A DNA stretch of 64,000 nt from Cupriavidus taiwanensis (lineage in GTDB: Bacteria > Pseudomonadota > Gammaproteobacteria > Burkholderiales > Burkholderiaceae): the NCBI RefSeq assembly GCF_900249755.1, contig NZ_LT976853.1:676207-740206 (forward strand), read 5' to 3'. Positions 9,316 through 16,793 of this stretch are shown here, one piece after another (within the stretch, counting starts at the first letter, position 1; each line of letters begins with the position of its first letter). The position numbers and the translations under genes were made by a program. Below the pieces are notes generated by a model. The model searched no databases, had not been told where the DNA came from, and saw only the letters and a list, made by a program, of their open reading frames with translations.

Positions 9316-9741
9316 GAAAGAGTCCCCTGTCTTGGTGTTCTCTGGCAGGGATGAAACCCGCGTGCAAAGCCGCCTCAAAGCTCGTTAAGGCGCGTAAGCC
9401 AGGGAACATGGAAAGCGGCATGCGCCCGCACGCGCGCTGTGTCGCGCCGTCGAAGGGGCCCGCAGTGCGGCGCGCAGCCAGAGAACTGGACGGCAACCGC
9501 TCGTAACAAATTGTTTCTGTGCAGGCATTCTAGACACCGGTGGCGCCAGCGGCGCCCCCCCAATGGGGGCCTGCCAGGCAAACAATTGTGAACAACCAGC
9601 CCCGCGGCGTGCCGGCATTGCCGTGCGCGTCCGAAGGGGCCTCGCGCCGCGAAGCGCCCGCTTGCCGGCATTTGTGACTAATCTGGTAGATGCTGTCGGA
9701 TCCTCCGGCAGTTCGGTTTTCCCGTACGCAAGGAGATCACG
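9316..9741. other. Divergent intergenic region with an 84-bp imperfect palindrome
   Basis: Region between the divergent GGDEF and RcnB-like genes. Its centre is an imperfect inverted repeat, arms 9506-9526 and 9569-9589 (ACAAATTGTTT facing AAACAATTGT, plus GCAGGC facing GCCTGC). It encloses a smaller C5-CAAT-G5 hairpin. It could be a cruciform, an operator for both genes, or a degenerate mobile repeat. No clear -35/-10 promoter was found. Downstream of the palindrome, to 9741, I see only the Shine-Dalgarno AAGGAG (9730-9735). Confidence 0.5.
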
Positions 9742-10083
9742 ATGAAGACCAAGAAAGCGATGCCAGTGCTGTTGCTGGCGGCAAGCGTGCTGGCGGCGCC
9801 GTTCGCGATGGCGCAGGGCGGTGCCAGGTCGTCCAGGCCGATGACCGATCCCATGGCGGCGTCCGCGCCGGCGGCGCAGAGCTCACCGTATGTGCAGGTG
9901 CAGCAGTGGAAGAAGGGCGACCGGCTGCCCACCGAGTTCCGGGACCGCCAGTATGTGATCGACGACTACAAGCAGTACAACCTGCCGGCGCCGCGCAAGG
10001 GTACGCGCTGGGTCGGGATCGGCGCGGAATATTACCTGGTGGCGCCCAACGGCGTGATCCAGCAGGTCGGGTCAGGCTCCTGA
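9742..10083 (+). CDS. RcnB family periplasmic protein
   Basis: 113-residue secreted protein. Residues 1-24 form a Sec signal peptide ending AMAQ. The mature part carries the RcnB-type domain: WKKGDRLPTEFRD, then YNLPAPRKGTRWVGIGAEYYLVAPNGVIQQV. RcnB in E. coli modulates nickel/cobalt efflux together with RcnA. No metal transporter gene is nearby, so a metal role here is unproven; many proteobacterial members have no assigned function. AAGGAG precedes the ATG by six bases. The gene ends at a strong bidirectional terminator. Confidence 0.85.
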   Translation: MKTKKAMPVLLLAASVLAAPFAMAQGGARSSRPMTDPMAASAPAAQSSPYVQVQQWKKGDRLPTEFRDRQYVIDDYKQYNLPAPRKGTRWVGIGAEYYLVAPNGVIQQVGSGS

Positions 10084-10112
10084 GGCCGTTCCCGCATCCG
10101 CGGAAAAAATGA

Positions 10113-10148
10113 AAAACCGCCACGCCTGGACGCGTGGCGGTTTTGTCT
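10113..10148. terminator. Bidirectional rho-independent terminator
   Basis: A 13-bp perfect stem (10113-10125 with 10132-10144, AAAACCGCCACGC / GCGTGGCGGTTTT) with a 6-nt loop. It has an A-tract on one side and a T-tract on the other, so it serves both convergent genes (the RcnB-like gene and the small secreted protein). Confidence 0.93.
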
Positions 10149-10166
10149 TGCAGCGGGCACCGGCTG

Positions 10167-10415
10167 TCAGATGCCCAGGATTTTCTTCGCCTCGAGCAGC
10201 GACTTCATCGATTCATCATGCTTGCCGGCCTTGTGATAGGCCTCGCCGTCGGCGCGCAGCCTGGAGACCTTGGCGGCGTCTTCGGGCGAGAGCGCCGGCT
10301 TGGTCGACAGCTTGGCGTCGATGGCTTTCATCTCGTTGGGACAGTTGTGGGCGAATGCCATGCCGGTGGCGCCGCACAGCACGATGGCCGTGACGATGGG
10401 AAGGAACTTGCGCAC
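10167..10415 (-). CDS. Small secreted protein, unknown function
   Basis: 82-residue protein with a clear signal peptide (MRKFLPIVTAIVLCGATGMAFA, cleavage after AFA) and a 60-residue, mostly helical, lysine-rich mature part with one cysteine (HNCPNEMKAIDAKL). I chose GTG 10415 because GGAGG lies five bases upstream and it gives a normal signal peptide; GTG 10427 would add four residues. It resembles small uncharacterised periplasmic proteins common in Cupriavidus/Burkholderia, but I do not recognise a named domain. It is convergent with the RcnB-like gene across a shared terminator. Confidence 0.8.
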   Translation of the reverse strand: MRKFLPIVTAIVLCGATGMAFAHNCPNEMKAIDAKLSTKPALSPEDAAKVSRLRADGEAYHKAGKHDESMKSLLEAKKILGI

Positions 10416-10884
10416 AGTGGCCTCCACGCAGAGCGGTTGGAGTCTTCAGCATAGTGCATGGCCCCCGCCGTCGCCGGCACGCCGGCCGATGCCGACAGGG
10501 CCGGATTCCGGCGGCGCAGGACATAACCCCCTTGAAGGGGTAAATCGCGATTATTTGTTTCTTTCCTGAACGCTGCCGCGCCGGTCGTCCACGGGTCATC
10601 CCATTCGCAATTCATCCTTTATTCAACCGTTTGGGCGAAGCCAGCGCCGGCGCCGGATGCGGGCGCTCCGATGGCATTTTCCCGCATTTTCACGGGTATT
10701 TCCGCAAGCCGGCCCGGCTGCCGGGCATGGCCATGCCGCGGCATTTTTGCTGTTTGCGCTGGCGCTTCAGGGTTGAAACAGCCCATGCCAATGCCCGATT
10801 TATCGCAGTCGCTTCGCTTTCTAGATTGGAGCTACCCGGCATCGCACCGGGAATTCCATCGATGAAAACCGGGGGGCTTCCACC
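10416..10884. other. Intergenic region upstream of collagen-like lipoprotein gene
   Basis: 469 bp between divergent genes. Its only clear structures are a short hairpin (ACCCC...GGGGT, 10526-10541) next to an AT-richer patch (10541-10570) and a second AT-richer patch around 10790-10830. I see no convincing gene, and no promoter that I can place with confidence. Confidence 0.4.
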
Positions 10885-11916
10885 ATGCAACATCTCGACC
10901 TGAAACGCGCGGCGATTCCGCTCGCCTGCCTTGCCATGCTGCTCGCCGGTTGCGGCGGCGGCGGTGGCGATTCCAACACCGCCGGGGCTGGCCCGGCGGC
11001 CAGCGTGCCCGGACCTGCGGGCGCCAATGGCAAGACCATCCTGTCCGGCACCAATGCGCCGACCGCGGACATGGGCACGGATGGCGATTTCTACCTCAAT
11101 GTCTCCAGCTCGACGCTCCACGGCCCCAAGGCCGGCGGGGAGTGGCCCGCCGGCGTGTCGCTGGTCGGCCCGCAGGGCGTGGCCGGGGCGCCGGGCGCGA
11201 CGCTGCTGCATGGCGCGGCCGATCCGACCGCCGCCGACGGCGGGGTGGGCAGCTTCTACCTGAATACCACCACCAATACGCTGTTCGGCCCGAAGACGGC
11301 CGAAGGATGGCCCGCCGGGATCTCGGTGGTCGGCCTGACCGGCCCGGTCGGGCCCGCAGGGCCTGCCGGAGAGACAGGCGGGCAGGGCGAGAAGGGCGAG
11401 AAGGGAGAAAAGGGCGACCCCGGCGACCCAGGCGATCCGGGCCCGCAAGGCGAGACCGGCGAGAAAGGTGAGCCGGGCGAGCCCGGCAAGGGCGGCGCCG
11501 TCTATACCGCCAACTTCGCCGTCACGGCCCCGCCGGGCGGCGTCGGCACCTATGTCATGACCGGTTCCGGGCTGACGCTGCAGAGTACCGACCCGTACTT
11601 CGGCGCGGTGATGCCGGTGGCCTGCGAGGGCGGCTTCACGCTGACCGCGATCCTGGCGGGCGAGGTGCCGTCCCACGCGCAGTACACGGTCACGGCGCAC
11701 CGGGTGGCGAGCGGCACGGCGCTGGACCAGGTCAGCGTACAGCCCATCACCGACGCGACCCAATGCGTGCTCGACAACGACACGCGCAGCTGCTCCGCGC
11801 CGGCCACCACGCCGGTGGCGGCCAACGACGTGGTCCAGGTGCAGGTCAGCGGCAACAAGGCCTTCAACTGGAACGGCGGGCTGTACGTGAACCTGTCGTG
11901 CAAGCCCTGCGACTGA
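10885..11916 (+). CDS. Collagen-like lipoprotein
   Basis: 343-residue lipoprotein. The signal peptide ends in lipobox LLAGC (acylated Cys23), followed by a Gly-rich linker. Residues 46-98 and 101-152 are two copies of an about 50-residue module (GTNAPTADMGTDGDFYLNV... WPAGVSLVGPQG and its repeat), a spacer known from bacterial collagen-like and tail-fibre-type proteins. Residues 150-203 are an uninterrupted run of 18 Gly-X-Y triplets rich in GEK, GDP and GEP, which should trimerise as a collagen triple helix. The C-terminal 140 residues form a beta-rich domain with four or five cysteines, including a CKPCD terminus. Probably a surface or periplasmic trimeric stalk protein; ligand unknown. The ATG has only a weak G-rich ribosome-binding site. 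Confidence 0.88.
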   Translation: MQHLDLKRAAIPLACLAMLLAGCGGGGGDSNTAGAGPAASVPGPAGANGKTILSGTNAPTADMGTDGDFYLNVSSSTLHGPKAGGEWPAGVSLVGPQGVAGAPGATLLHGAADPTAADGGVGSFYLNTTTNTLFGPKTAEGWPAGISVVGLTGPVGPAGPAGETGGQGEKGEKGEKGDPGDPGDPGPQGETGEKGEPGEPGKGGAVYTANFAVTAPPGGVGTYVMTGSGLTLQSTDPYFGAVMPVACEGGFTLTAILAGEVPSHAQYTVTAHRVASGTALDQVSVQPITDATQCVLDNDTRSCSAPATTPVAANDVVQVQVSGNKAFNWNGGLYVNLSCKPCD

Positions 11917-12034
11917 ACCACGGCCCCGCACCGCGCCCTGCCTGACAGCGCGGCCGCCAGGCCGCCCAGACCCTCTGCCAGGGCCGCCGGCGCACGACGC
12001 GCGCGGGCCACGTAGCGCGTCCTGGTTTTCTCCC

Positions 12035-12072
12035 ACGCCCTCTGGTGTTATTTTGGAGGGCGTCATTTTTTT
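12035..12072 (+). terminator. Rho-independent terminator after collagen-like gene
   Basis: Stem ACGCCCTC / GAGGGCGT (12035-12042 with 12056-12063), 13-nt loop, then CATTTTTTT. It lies 118 bp after the lipoprotein stop and 60 bp before the channel gene, so the two genes are separately transcribed. Confidence 0.8.
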
Positions 12073-12131
12073 GCCCGGCCTGATCCGTATCATCCCGATT
12101 GCACCGACGCCATACGGGAGCGCCCCCGCGC

Positions 12132-12635
12132 ATGGAAACCTCCGCCGAACATTATTCGCTGGCCCTGCTGTGCGCCGCCGTGCTGACCGTGACCGTGGTC
12201 GGCATCCACTACGAGGCGCTGCGCCTGCTGTCCGCGATGCACCCGCGGCGCTGGAGCGGGCGCATGAATATCGGCGTGCTGATCGTCTGCATCATCCTGG
12301 TCCATTGCCTCGAGGCGCTGCTGTTCGCCGCGGGCTTCTGGTTCGCCGACCGCGTGCTGGGCCTGGGCGGACTGGTCGGCGTGGCGGTGCCAGGCGTCGA
12401 CGCCTCCGGCGTGCGCGCGCAGCCGGGCGCGCTGCTCTATGCCTATTTCGCCCTGGAAACCTTTACCACGCAGAGCCTGGGCGATATCGTTCCGGTGGGC
12501 GCCACCCGCCTGATCGCCAGTATCGAGCCGCTGGTCGGCCTGATCCTGATCGGCTGGTCGACCTCGTTCACCTACGTCATGATGCGCCGCGACTGGGAAC
12601 TGGAAGACGAAGGCGGCAAGCATCGCCGCGGCTAA
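12132..12635 (+). CDS. Two-TM ion channel family protein (Ion_trans_2-like)
   Basis: 167-residue membrane protein. An N-terminal helix (YSLALLCAAVLTVTVVGIHY), a second helix region (MNIGVLIVCIILVHCLEALLF), a pore-loop segment and a last helix (LVGLILIGWSTSFTYVMM) give the layout of bacterial potassium-channel-like proteins. The pore-loop filter reads FTTQSLGDIVP where potassium channels have TVGYGD, so ion selectivity is uncertain. I prefer ATG 12132 (GGGAG about 11 bases upstream); TTG 12099 would add 11 residues. No cytosolic RCK/TrkA-N domain is present. It lies 107 bp upstream of the HdeD-peptidase fusion on the same strand. Confidence 0.8.
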   Translation: METSAEHYSLALLCAAVLTVTVVGIHYEALRLLSAMHPRRWSGRMNIGVLIVCIILVHCLEALLFAAGFWFADRVLGLGGLVGVAVPGVDASGVRAQPGALLYAYFALETFTTQSLGDIVPVGATRLIASIEPLVGLILIGWSTSFTYVMMRRDWELEDEGGKHRRG

Positions 12636-12742
12636 CGTCTGGCGCCATCGTTCCGGCTTTCCTCTGCGCCGCTGCGCATTGGGTCTGTACTCAAACCAGG
12701 AGCCGCCCGCCGCGGCCAACAACAAAAAGGGGATAAACGGAC

Positions 12743-14227
12743 ATGGCAAGACTGGTAATGATTTTGCTGGGCGTGGACTACCTGCGCACGCGCTGGCGCG
12801 GCCTGTTGTGGCTGGGATGCGCCAGCGTGCTGCTGGGCATCGTGCTGTTTGTCGATGCACTGGACAACGCCATCTACTTCCCGATGACGCCGTTCGCGGT
12901 GGTGCTGCTGCTCGAAGGACTGGCCACGCTGGTGGTGGCGCGCAGCGGCATCGGCGGGCAGCGCACGCTGCGCCAGGTCAAGGGCGCGGCGTTCTGCCTT
13001 GCCGCGGTGCTGATCCTGGCCGGCCACCATCACGGCCACTTCCTGCTGTCGATGATCTTCGCCACGCTGTTCCTGGCCGACGGCGTGCTGCAGATCGTGT
13101 CGGCGCGGGTGGTGCGCTTTCGCACCTGGCGCCTGGCGATGGCCGTCGGCGTGTTCGAGATCGTGGTCGCGATCTTCTTCTACCAGCCGTACCCTACCCA
13201 CTACGTCGGCACCGTGCCGTATTGCCTGGGCCTGGGACTGATCTTCGGCGGCTGGAACCTGCTGCTGCTGGCGTCGCGCCTGCGCCGGCTGGACCATAAC
13301 CCCGGCATGGACCCGGCCGATGGGGCGCAGGAGAATGCCGCGCAGGCTTCCGACGCCGCCGGCGACGCGCCCGAACTGACCCTGTGGGACGGCCCGCCGG
13401 GGCCCGGCGAGCATGCGCTGACGGTGCACGTGTGGACCCCGGTCGGCTCCGCGCGCGGCGAGGCGCGCCGCCAGCCGCTGGTGGACCGCTATATCGCCGC
13501 GGTGGACCGCGACGGCGTTATCTCCACCGGCCATGCCGCGCTGGAATCGCCCGAGGGCATCTACATCAGTCTGTACCCGGCCGAAGAGATCGACCGCTCG
13601 CCTGCCGACTTCACCCGCATCCTGCGCGCCACCCGCGAGAACGACGTGCCAGGCAAGTTCCAGCCGGACTACCCGACCGAGGCGCGCGCCTGGTGCCCGT
13701 CGACGGTACAGGTGCGCATCCGCAACTACGATCCCGGGCGCCTGCGCCGCTTCTGGGACGCGTATCGCCAGGACACCACCTACAACCTGACCTACCGCAA
13801 TTGCTCCAGCACGGTCTCGCACGCGCTGGAAGCGGCGCTGGAAGGCGCTTCGGCCCGGGTCTGGCGCCAGGCCAGGGGCTGGCGGCCGCTGTGGCGCTTG
13901 CTGGCCACGCCCGAGCTATGGGTGGCGGCGCAGATCCGCAAGCGCGCCAAAACCATGGCGTGGACTCCCGGCCTGACGCTGGATTACGCGCGCGCGCTCA
14001 GCATGCTGGCCGATCCGCGGCCGTCCGGGTGGGCCAGCATGACCCGCATGGCGCTGGGGCAGATGCGGCGCCAGCGCCAGGACTGGCGCCACGCGGCGCA
14101 GGCCGGCGCGGGACGCAGCCACGCCGCCAATGCCGCCAATGCCGCCAATGCCGCCAATGCCGCCAATGCCGCCAATGCCGCCAATGCCGGCAACGCAAAT
14201 AGTGCCAGGCCGGGCGCGAACGATTAA
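12743..14227 (+). CDS. HdeD (DUF308)-type membrane protein fused to a permuted papain-like domain
   Basis: 494 residues in three parts. Residues 1-180 hold about six membrane helices of HdeD/DUF308 type. Residues 225-370 look like a permuted NlpC/P60-LRAT-PPPDE-type domain in which histidine precedes cysteine: H264 in STGHAALES and C354 in TYRNCSSTVSHAL. This suggests a cysteine peptidase, amidase or acyltransferase; the side of the membrane is not clear. Residues 461-484 are (Ala-Ala-Asn)n encoded by a 9-bp minisatellite. The ATG has AAAGGGGAT upstream. HdeD in E. coli is an acid-resistance membrane protein, but stand-alone HdeD has no catalytic domain. Substrate and role are unknown. Confidence 0.85.
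   Translation: MARLVMILLGVDYLRTRWRGLLWLGCASVLLGIVLFVDALDNAIYFPMTPFAVVLLLEGLATLVVARSGIGGQRTLRQVKGAAFCLAAVLILAGHHHGHFLLSMIFATLFLADGVLQIVSARVVRFRTWRLAMAVGVFEIVVAIFFYQPYPTHYVGTVPYCLGLGLIFGGWNLLLLASRLRRLDHNPGMDPADGAQENAAQASDAAGDAPELTLWDGPPGPGEHALTVHVWTPVGSARGEARRQPLVDRYIAAVDRDGVISTGHAALESPEGIYISLYPAEEIDRSPADFTRILRATRENDVPGKFQPDYPTEARAWCPSTVQVRIRNYDPGRLRRFWDAYRQDTTYNLTYRNCSSTVSHALEAALEGASARVWRQARGWRPLWRLLATPELWVAAQIRKRAKTMAWTPGLTLDYARALSMLADPRPSGWASMTRMALGQMRRQRQDWRHAAQAGAGRSHAANAANAANAANAANAANAANAGNANSARPGAND
14123..14194. repeat. 9-bp minisatellite (GCCGCCAAT)n
   Basis: Seven perfect tandem copies of GCCGCCAAT (14123-14185) plus one degenerate copy (GCCGGCAAC), inside the 3' end of the HdeD-peptidase fusion. 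Each unit adds Ala-Ala-Asn in frame, so copy-number change would alter tail length without frameshift. Confidence 0.97.
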
Positions 14228-14275
14228 GCTCGCGGTGTTTGCCTGAACCCGTCGAGCCAGAGGAGACCATGCATC

Positions 14276-14623
14276 ATGCCGAGACCCCAGCGAACCCTGA
14301 TCCGTATTGCCGCCATTGCCGCCCTGGCGGTGGCGTGCGGCGCGCATGCGCAGCGGCAGGACCAGGGCGGCGCCGCCGCTGCGATCAATGAAGCCGTGCA
14401 GCAAGGCACCACCCCTTACCGTCCCGACCCGTCCGCGACGCCGGGCAGCATCCAGTCGGACGAATGCCGCGCGCTGGCCGAGCAGATCGCGCAGGCACCC
14501 AAGCGCGAATACCGCGCCACCCAGCCGTCCATCGAGACCGCGCAGGGCCGCAAGCTCCCTGAACTGGAGCGCGACCGGCCGAAGAAGTCGCTGCAGCAGG
14601 CGTACCGGGAGAAGTGCACGTAA
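14276..14623 (+). CDS. Small secreted protein, unknown function
   Basis: 115-residue protein with a signal peptide (MPRPQRTLIRIAAIAALAVACGAHAQ, cleavage after AHA). The hydrophilic mature part is rich in Gln, Arg and Glu and has two cysteines (SDECRAL, EKCT at the C-terminus) that may pair. No named domain is recognised. It lies 48 bp after the HdeD-peptidase gene, so co-transcription is possible, and it is followed by a terminator. Confidence 0.8.
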   Translation: MPRPQRTLIRIAAIAALAVACGAHAQRQDQGGAAAAINEAVQQGTTPYRPDPSATPGSIQSDECRALAEQIAQAPKREYRATQPSIETAQGRKLPELERDRPKKSLQQAYREKCT

Positions 14624-14670
14624 GCCGCACGGGGTTCGCTGCAGCAGGCCATAGCTGACAATACATAGCG

Positions 14671-14700
14671 CGGGCGGCCTACAGCCGCCCGTTGCCTTTT
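14671..14700 (+). terminator. Rho-independent terminator
   Basis: Eight-bp stem CGGGCGGC / GCCGCCCG (14671-14678 with 14684-14691), 5-nt loop, then TTGCCTTTT. It ends the channel/HdeD/small-protein block. Confidence 0.8.
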
Positions 14701-14867
14701 CCGCCTTCCCTTCCTTCGCCCGTTCCGGGCCCGCCTTTTCCCTACACAGATCGTTCGCCATGCACCGGTGCGGCGCAGGCCGCCCCATGGCCATGCACCC
14801 ACCTGCCGCCAGGCCCGCCTGTTTCACCGTGCCGGGGAAAATACAACTGTTTCATGGTTATCCATGA

Positions 14868-14883
14868 TGGAACACTTGTTGCT
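14868..14883 (+). promoter_or_regulatory. Candidate sigma-54 (-24/-12) promoter of the binding-protein gene
   Basis: TGGAACACTTGTTGCT matches the sigma-54 pattern TGGCAC-N5-TTGCW with one mismatch in the -24 element and the required GG-N10-GC spacing (14869-14870, 14881-14882). It ends 41 bp before the ATG. Sigma-54 control is known for glutamate/aspartate uptake genes in other proteobacteria. The rest of the 14624-14924 gap holds only the terminator at its start. Confidence 0.6.
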
Positions 14884-14924
14884 ATTTGCCTAGCATTCCG
14901 AAACGCTATCCAAGGAGCCCTGAT

Positions 14925-15863
14925 ATGAAAGCAGCACGAGTGACCTGGCCGCGCAGTTCCCGGCGCCCGCTTGCGGCGCCGCTAGCCGCCGCCGTACTGG
15001 CGTTATGCGCAGGCGCGGCCGGTGCCGCCGACGTGGCGGCCAGCCCTACGCTCAGCAAGGTCAAGTCGTCGGGCACGATCGTCATCGGCCACCGCACCTC
15101 GTCGATTCCGTTTTCGTACTACGACAGCAACCAGAAGGTGATCGGCTTCTCGCAGGACATCTGCGACCGTGTCGTCGATGCGGTCAAGCGCGAGACCGGT
15201 GTGCCCGGCCTGCAGGTGCGCATGGTGCCGGTGACCTCGCAGAACCGGATCTCGCTGGTGCAGAACGGCACCGTCGACCTGGAATGCGGCGTCACCACCA
15301 ACCTGAAGTCGCGCCAGCAGCAGGTAGCGTTCTCGACCACCTTCTTCGTTGCGGGCACGCGCTTGCTGGTAAAGAAAGGCAGCCTGGTGCGCGACTTCAC
15401 CGACCTGTCCGGCAAGGCGGTGGTGACCAACGCGGGTACCACCTCCGAGCGCATCCTGCGCCGGCTCAATGACGAGAAGCAGGCCAATATCACCATCCAG
15501 AGCGCCAAGGACTATGGCGAGTCCTTCCTGATCCTGCAGTCCGGGCGGGTGGCGGCATTCATGATGGACGACGTGCTGTTGTCCGGCGCGCGCACGCTCG
15601 CGGCCAATCCCGCGGAGTGGGCGGTGGTGGGCACACCGCAGTCATTCGAGGCCTACGCGTTCATGATGCGCAAGGACGATCCCGGCTTCAAGCAGGTGGT
15701 CGACGGCGCCATCACCGGGCTGATCCGCAGCGGCGAGATCAACAGGCTCTACGCCAGGTGGTTTGCCGCGCCGGTGCCGCCCAAGCATGTGAACTTCGAG
15801 CTGCCGATGAGCGAGCCGCTGAAGAAGGCCTACGCCAACCCCAACGACCAGGCATTCGACTAA
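14925..15863 (+). CDS. Amino-acid ABC transporter substrate-binding protein (GltI-like)
   Basis: 312-residue periplasmic binding protein of the glutamate/aspartate (family 3) type. The signal peptide ends about residue 34 (GAAGAA). The mature protein opens with LSKVKSSGTIVIGHRTSSIPFSYYDSNQKVIGFSQDICDRVV and has the ligand-binding DLECGVTTNLKSRQQQVAFS segment. AAGGAG precedes the ATG by seven bases. No permease or ATPase gene is nearby, so it either serves a transporter encoded elsewhere or signals. A candidate sigma-54 promoter lies just upstream. It is convergent with the RpiR gene, with a 15-bp gap and no evident terminator. Confidence 0.9.
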   Translation: MKAARVTWPRSSRRPLAAPLAAAVLALCAGAAGAADVAASPTLSKVKSSGTIVIGHRTSSIPFSYYDSNQKVIGFSQDICDRVVDAVKRETGVPGLQVRMVPVTSQNRISLVQNGTVDLECGVTTNLKSRQQQVAFSTTFFVAGTRLLVKKGSLVRDFTDLSGKAVVTNAGTTSERILRRLNDEKQANITIQSAKDYGESFLILQSGRVAAFMMDDVLLSGARTLAANPAEWAVVGTPQSFEAYAFMMRKDDPGFKQVVDGAITGLIRSGEINRLYARWFAAPVPPKHVNFELPMSEPLKKAYANPNDQAFD

Positions 15864-15878
15864 GCGCGGCGGGCCGGC

Positions 15879-16793
15879 TCAGCCGCGTCCGGCGGTCACA
15901 TACGCCCCGGTCCGGTGCAGTTCGCCCTCGGCCTGCTCCAGCGCGCGGATCGCGCCCTTGCCCTTGCGCGCCAGCAGTTGTTCGACCAGCGCCTCGACCA
16001 CGGCCACGCCGGCCGTGATCGACGGGAAGAACGACGGGCTTTCCACGGAGAACAGCAGTGTGCAGTCCGCCGCCAGCGCGATCGGCGCCACCGTGCTGTC
16101 GGTCAGCGCGATCACCTTGCAGCCGCATGCGCGCGCGGCCTCGGCCACGCGGATGCTTTCCTGCGAGTACGGGGCGAAGCTGACCACCACCACCGCATCC
16201 TTGGGCGCCAGGCCGCGCAACTCCATCTCCAGCGTGCCGGCATCGGCGCGGATCAGGTGGACGGTGCTGCGGAACAGCCGGTAGACATAGTGGAAGGTGA
16301 ACGCGATCGGGAAGCACGAGCGAAAACCGGCCACATGCACGCAGGCCGCGTGCGACAGCAGCTCGGCCGCCTGCGGCAGCGTCTTCTCGTTGCTGGCGGC
16401 GATCCGGTCCAGGTTCTGGTGCTGCGCTTCAAGCATCTCGCCCAGCATGCGTCCGGCGCTGCTTTCGCGCACTACCTTGCGCGCACGGCGTGCATACGGC
16501 TGGGTGCCGCCGCGCAGCGCGTCGACGAACAGCTCGCGCATGGCCTGCCAGCCCTCGAAGCCCAGATGCTGCGACAGCCGCACCAGCGTGGCCGGCTGCA
16601 CCCCTGCGCTGGCCGCGATCTTGCGCATCGACAGCACCGGCACGTCCTGCGGATGGTCGAGCAGGTAGCGGGCGCCGCCCTGGAATTGCGTGCTGAGCGT
16701 GGGGAAGCTGCTGCGCAGCAGCGCCAGCAGGGCGTCCAGGTCCTGCGGCGGCGCTTGCGGCGATGGGGTTAGGCTGTCGGGCGGCATGGGCAT
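15879..16793 (-). CDS. MurR/RpiR family transcriptional regulator
   Basis: 304-residue regulator. The N-terminal RpiR helix-turn-helix domain (about 25-100) includes VLSMRKIAASAGVQPATLVRLSQHLGFEGWQAMRE. The C-terminal SIS sugar-isomerase domain (about 130-275) includes ACVHVAGFRSCFPIAFTFHYV and DAVVVVSFAPYSQESI. Family members usually sense phosphosugars. No sugar gene is adjacent, so its target is unknown; the divergent neighbour is the pilin cluster and the convergent one is the binding-protein gene. ATG 16793 is preferred over ATG 16787; an open extension to 16964 looks non-coding. Confidence 0.9.
   Translation of the reverse strand: MPMPPDSLTPSPQAPPQDLDALLALLRSSFPTLSTQFQGGARYLLDHPQDVPVLSMRKIAASAGVQPATLVRLSQHLGFEGWQAMRELFVDALRGGTQPYARRARKVVRESSAGRMLGEMLEAQHQNLDRIAASNEKTLPQAAELLSHAACVHVAGFRSCFPIAFTFHYVYRLFRSTVHLIRADAGTLEMELRGLAPKDAVVVVSFAPYSQESIRVAEAARACGCKVIALTDSTVAPIALAADCTLLFSVESPSFFPSITAGVAVVEALVEQLLARKGKGAIRALEQAEGELHRTGAYVTAGRG

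Noticed and set aside
10885..11916. Phage tail-fibre gene from a prophage
   Set aside because: There is a lipobox signal peptide and no phage genes nearby; neighbours are ordinary chromosomal envelope genes.
14123..14194. Possible CRISPR-like array
   Set aside because: The repeats are contiguous 9-bp units with no spacers and are in frame inside a gene.
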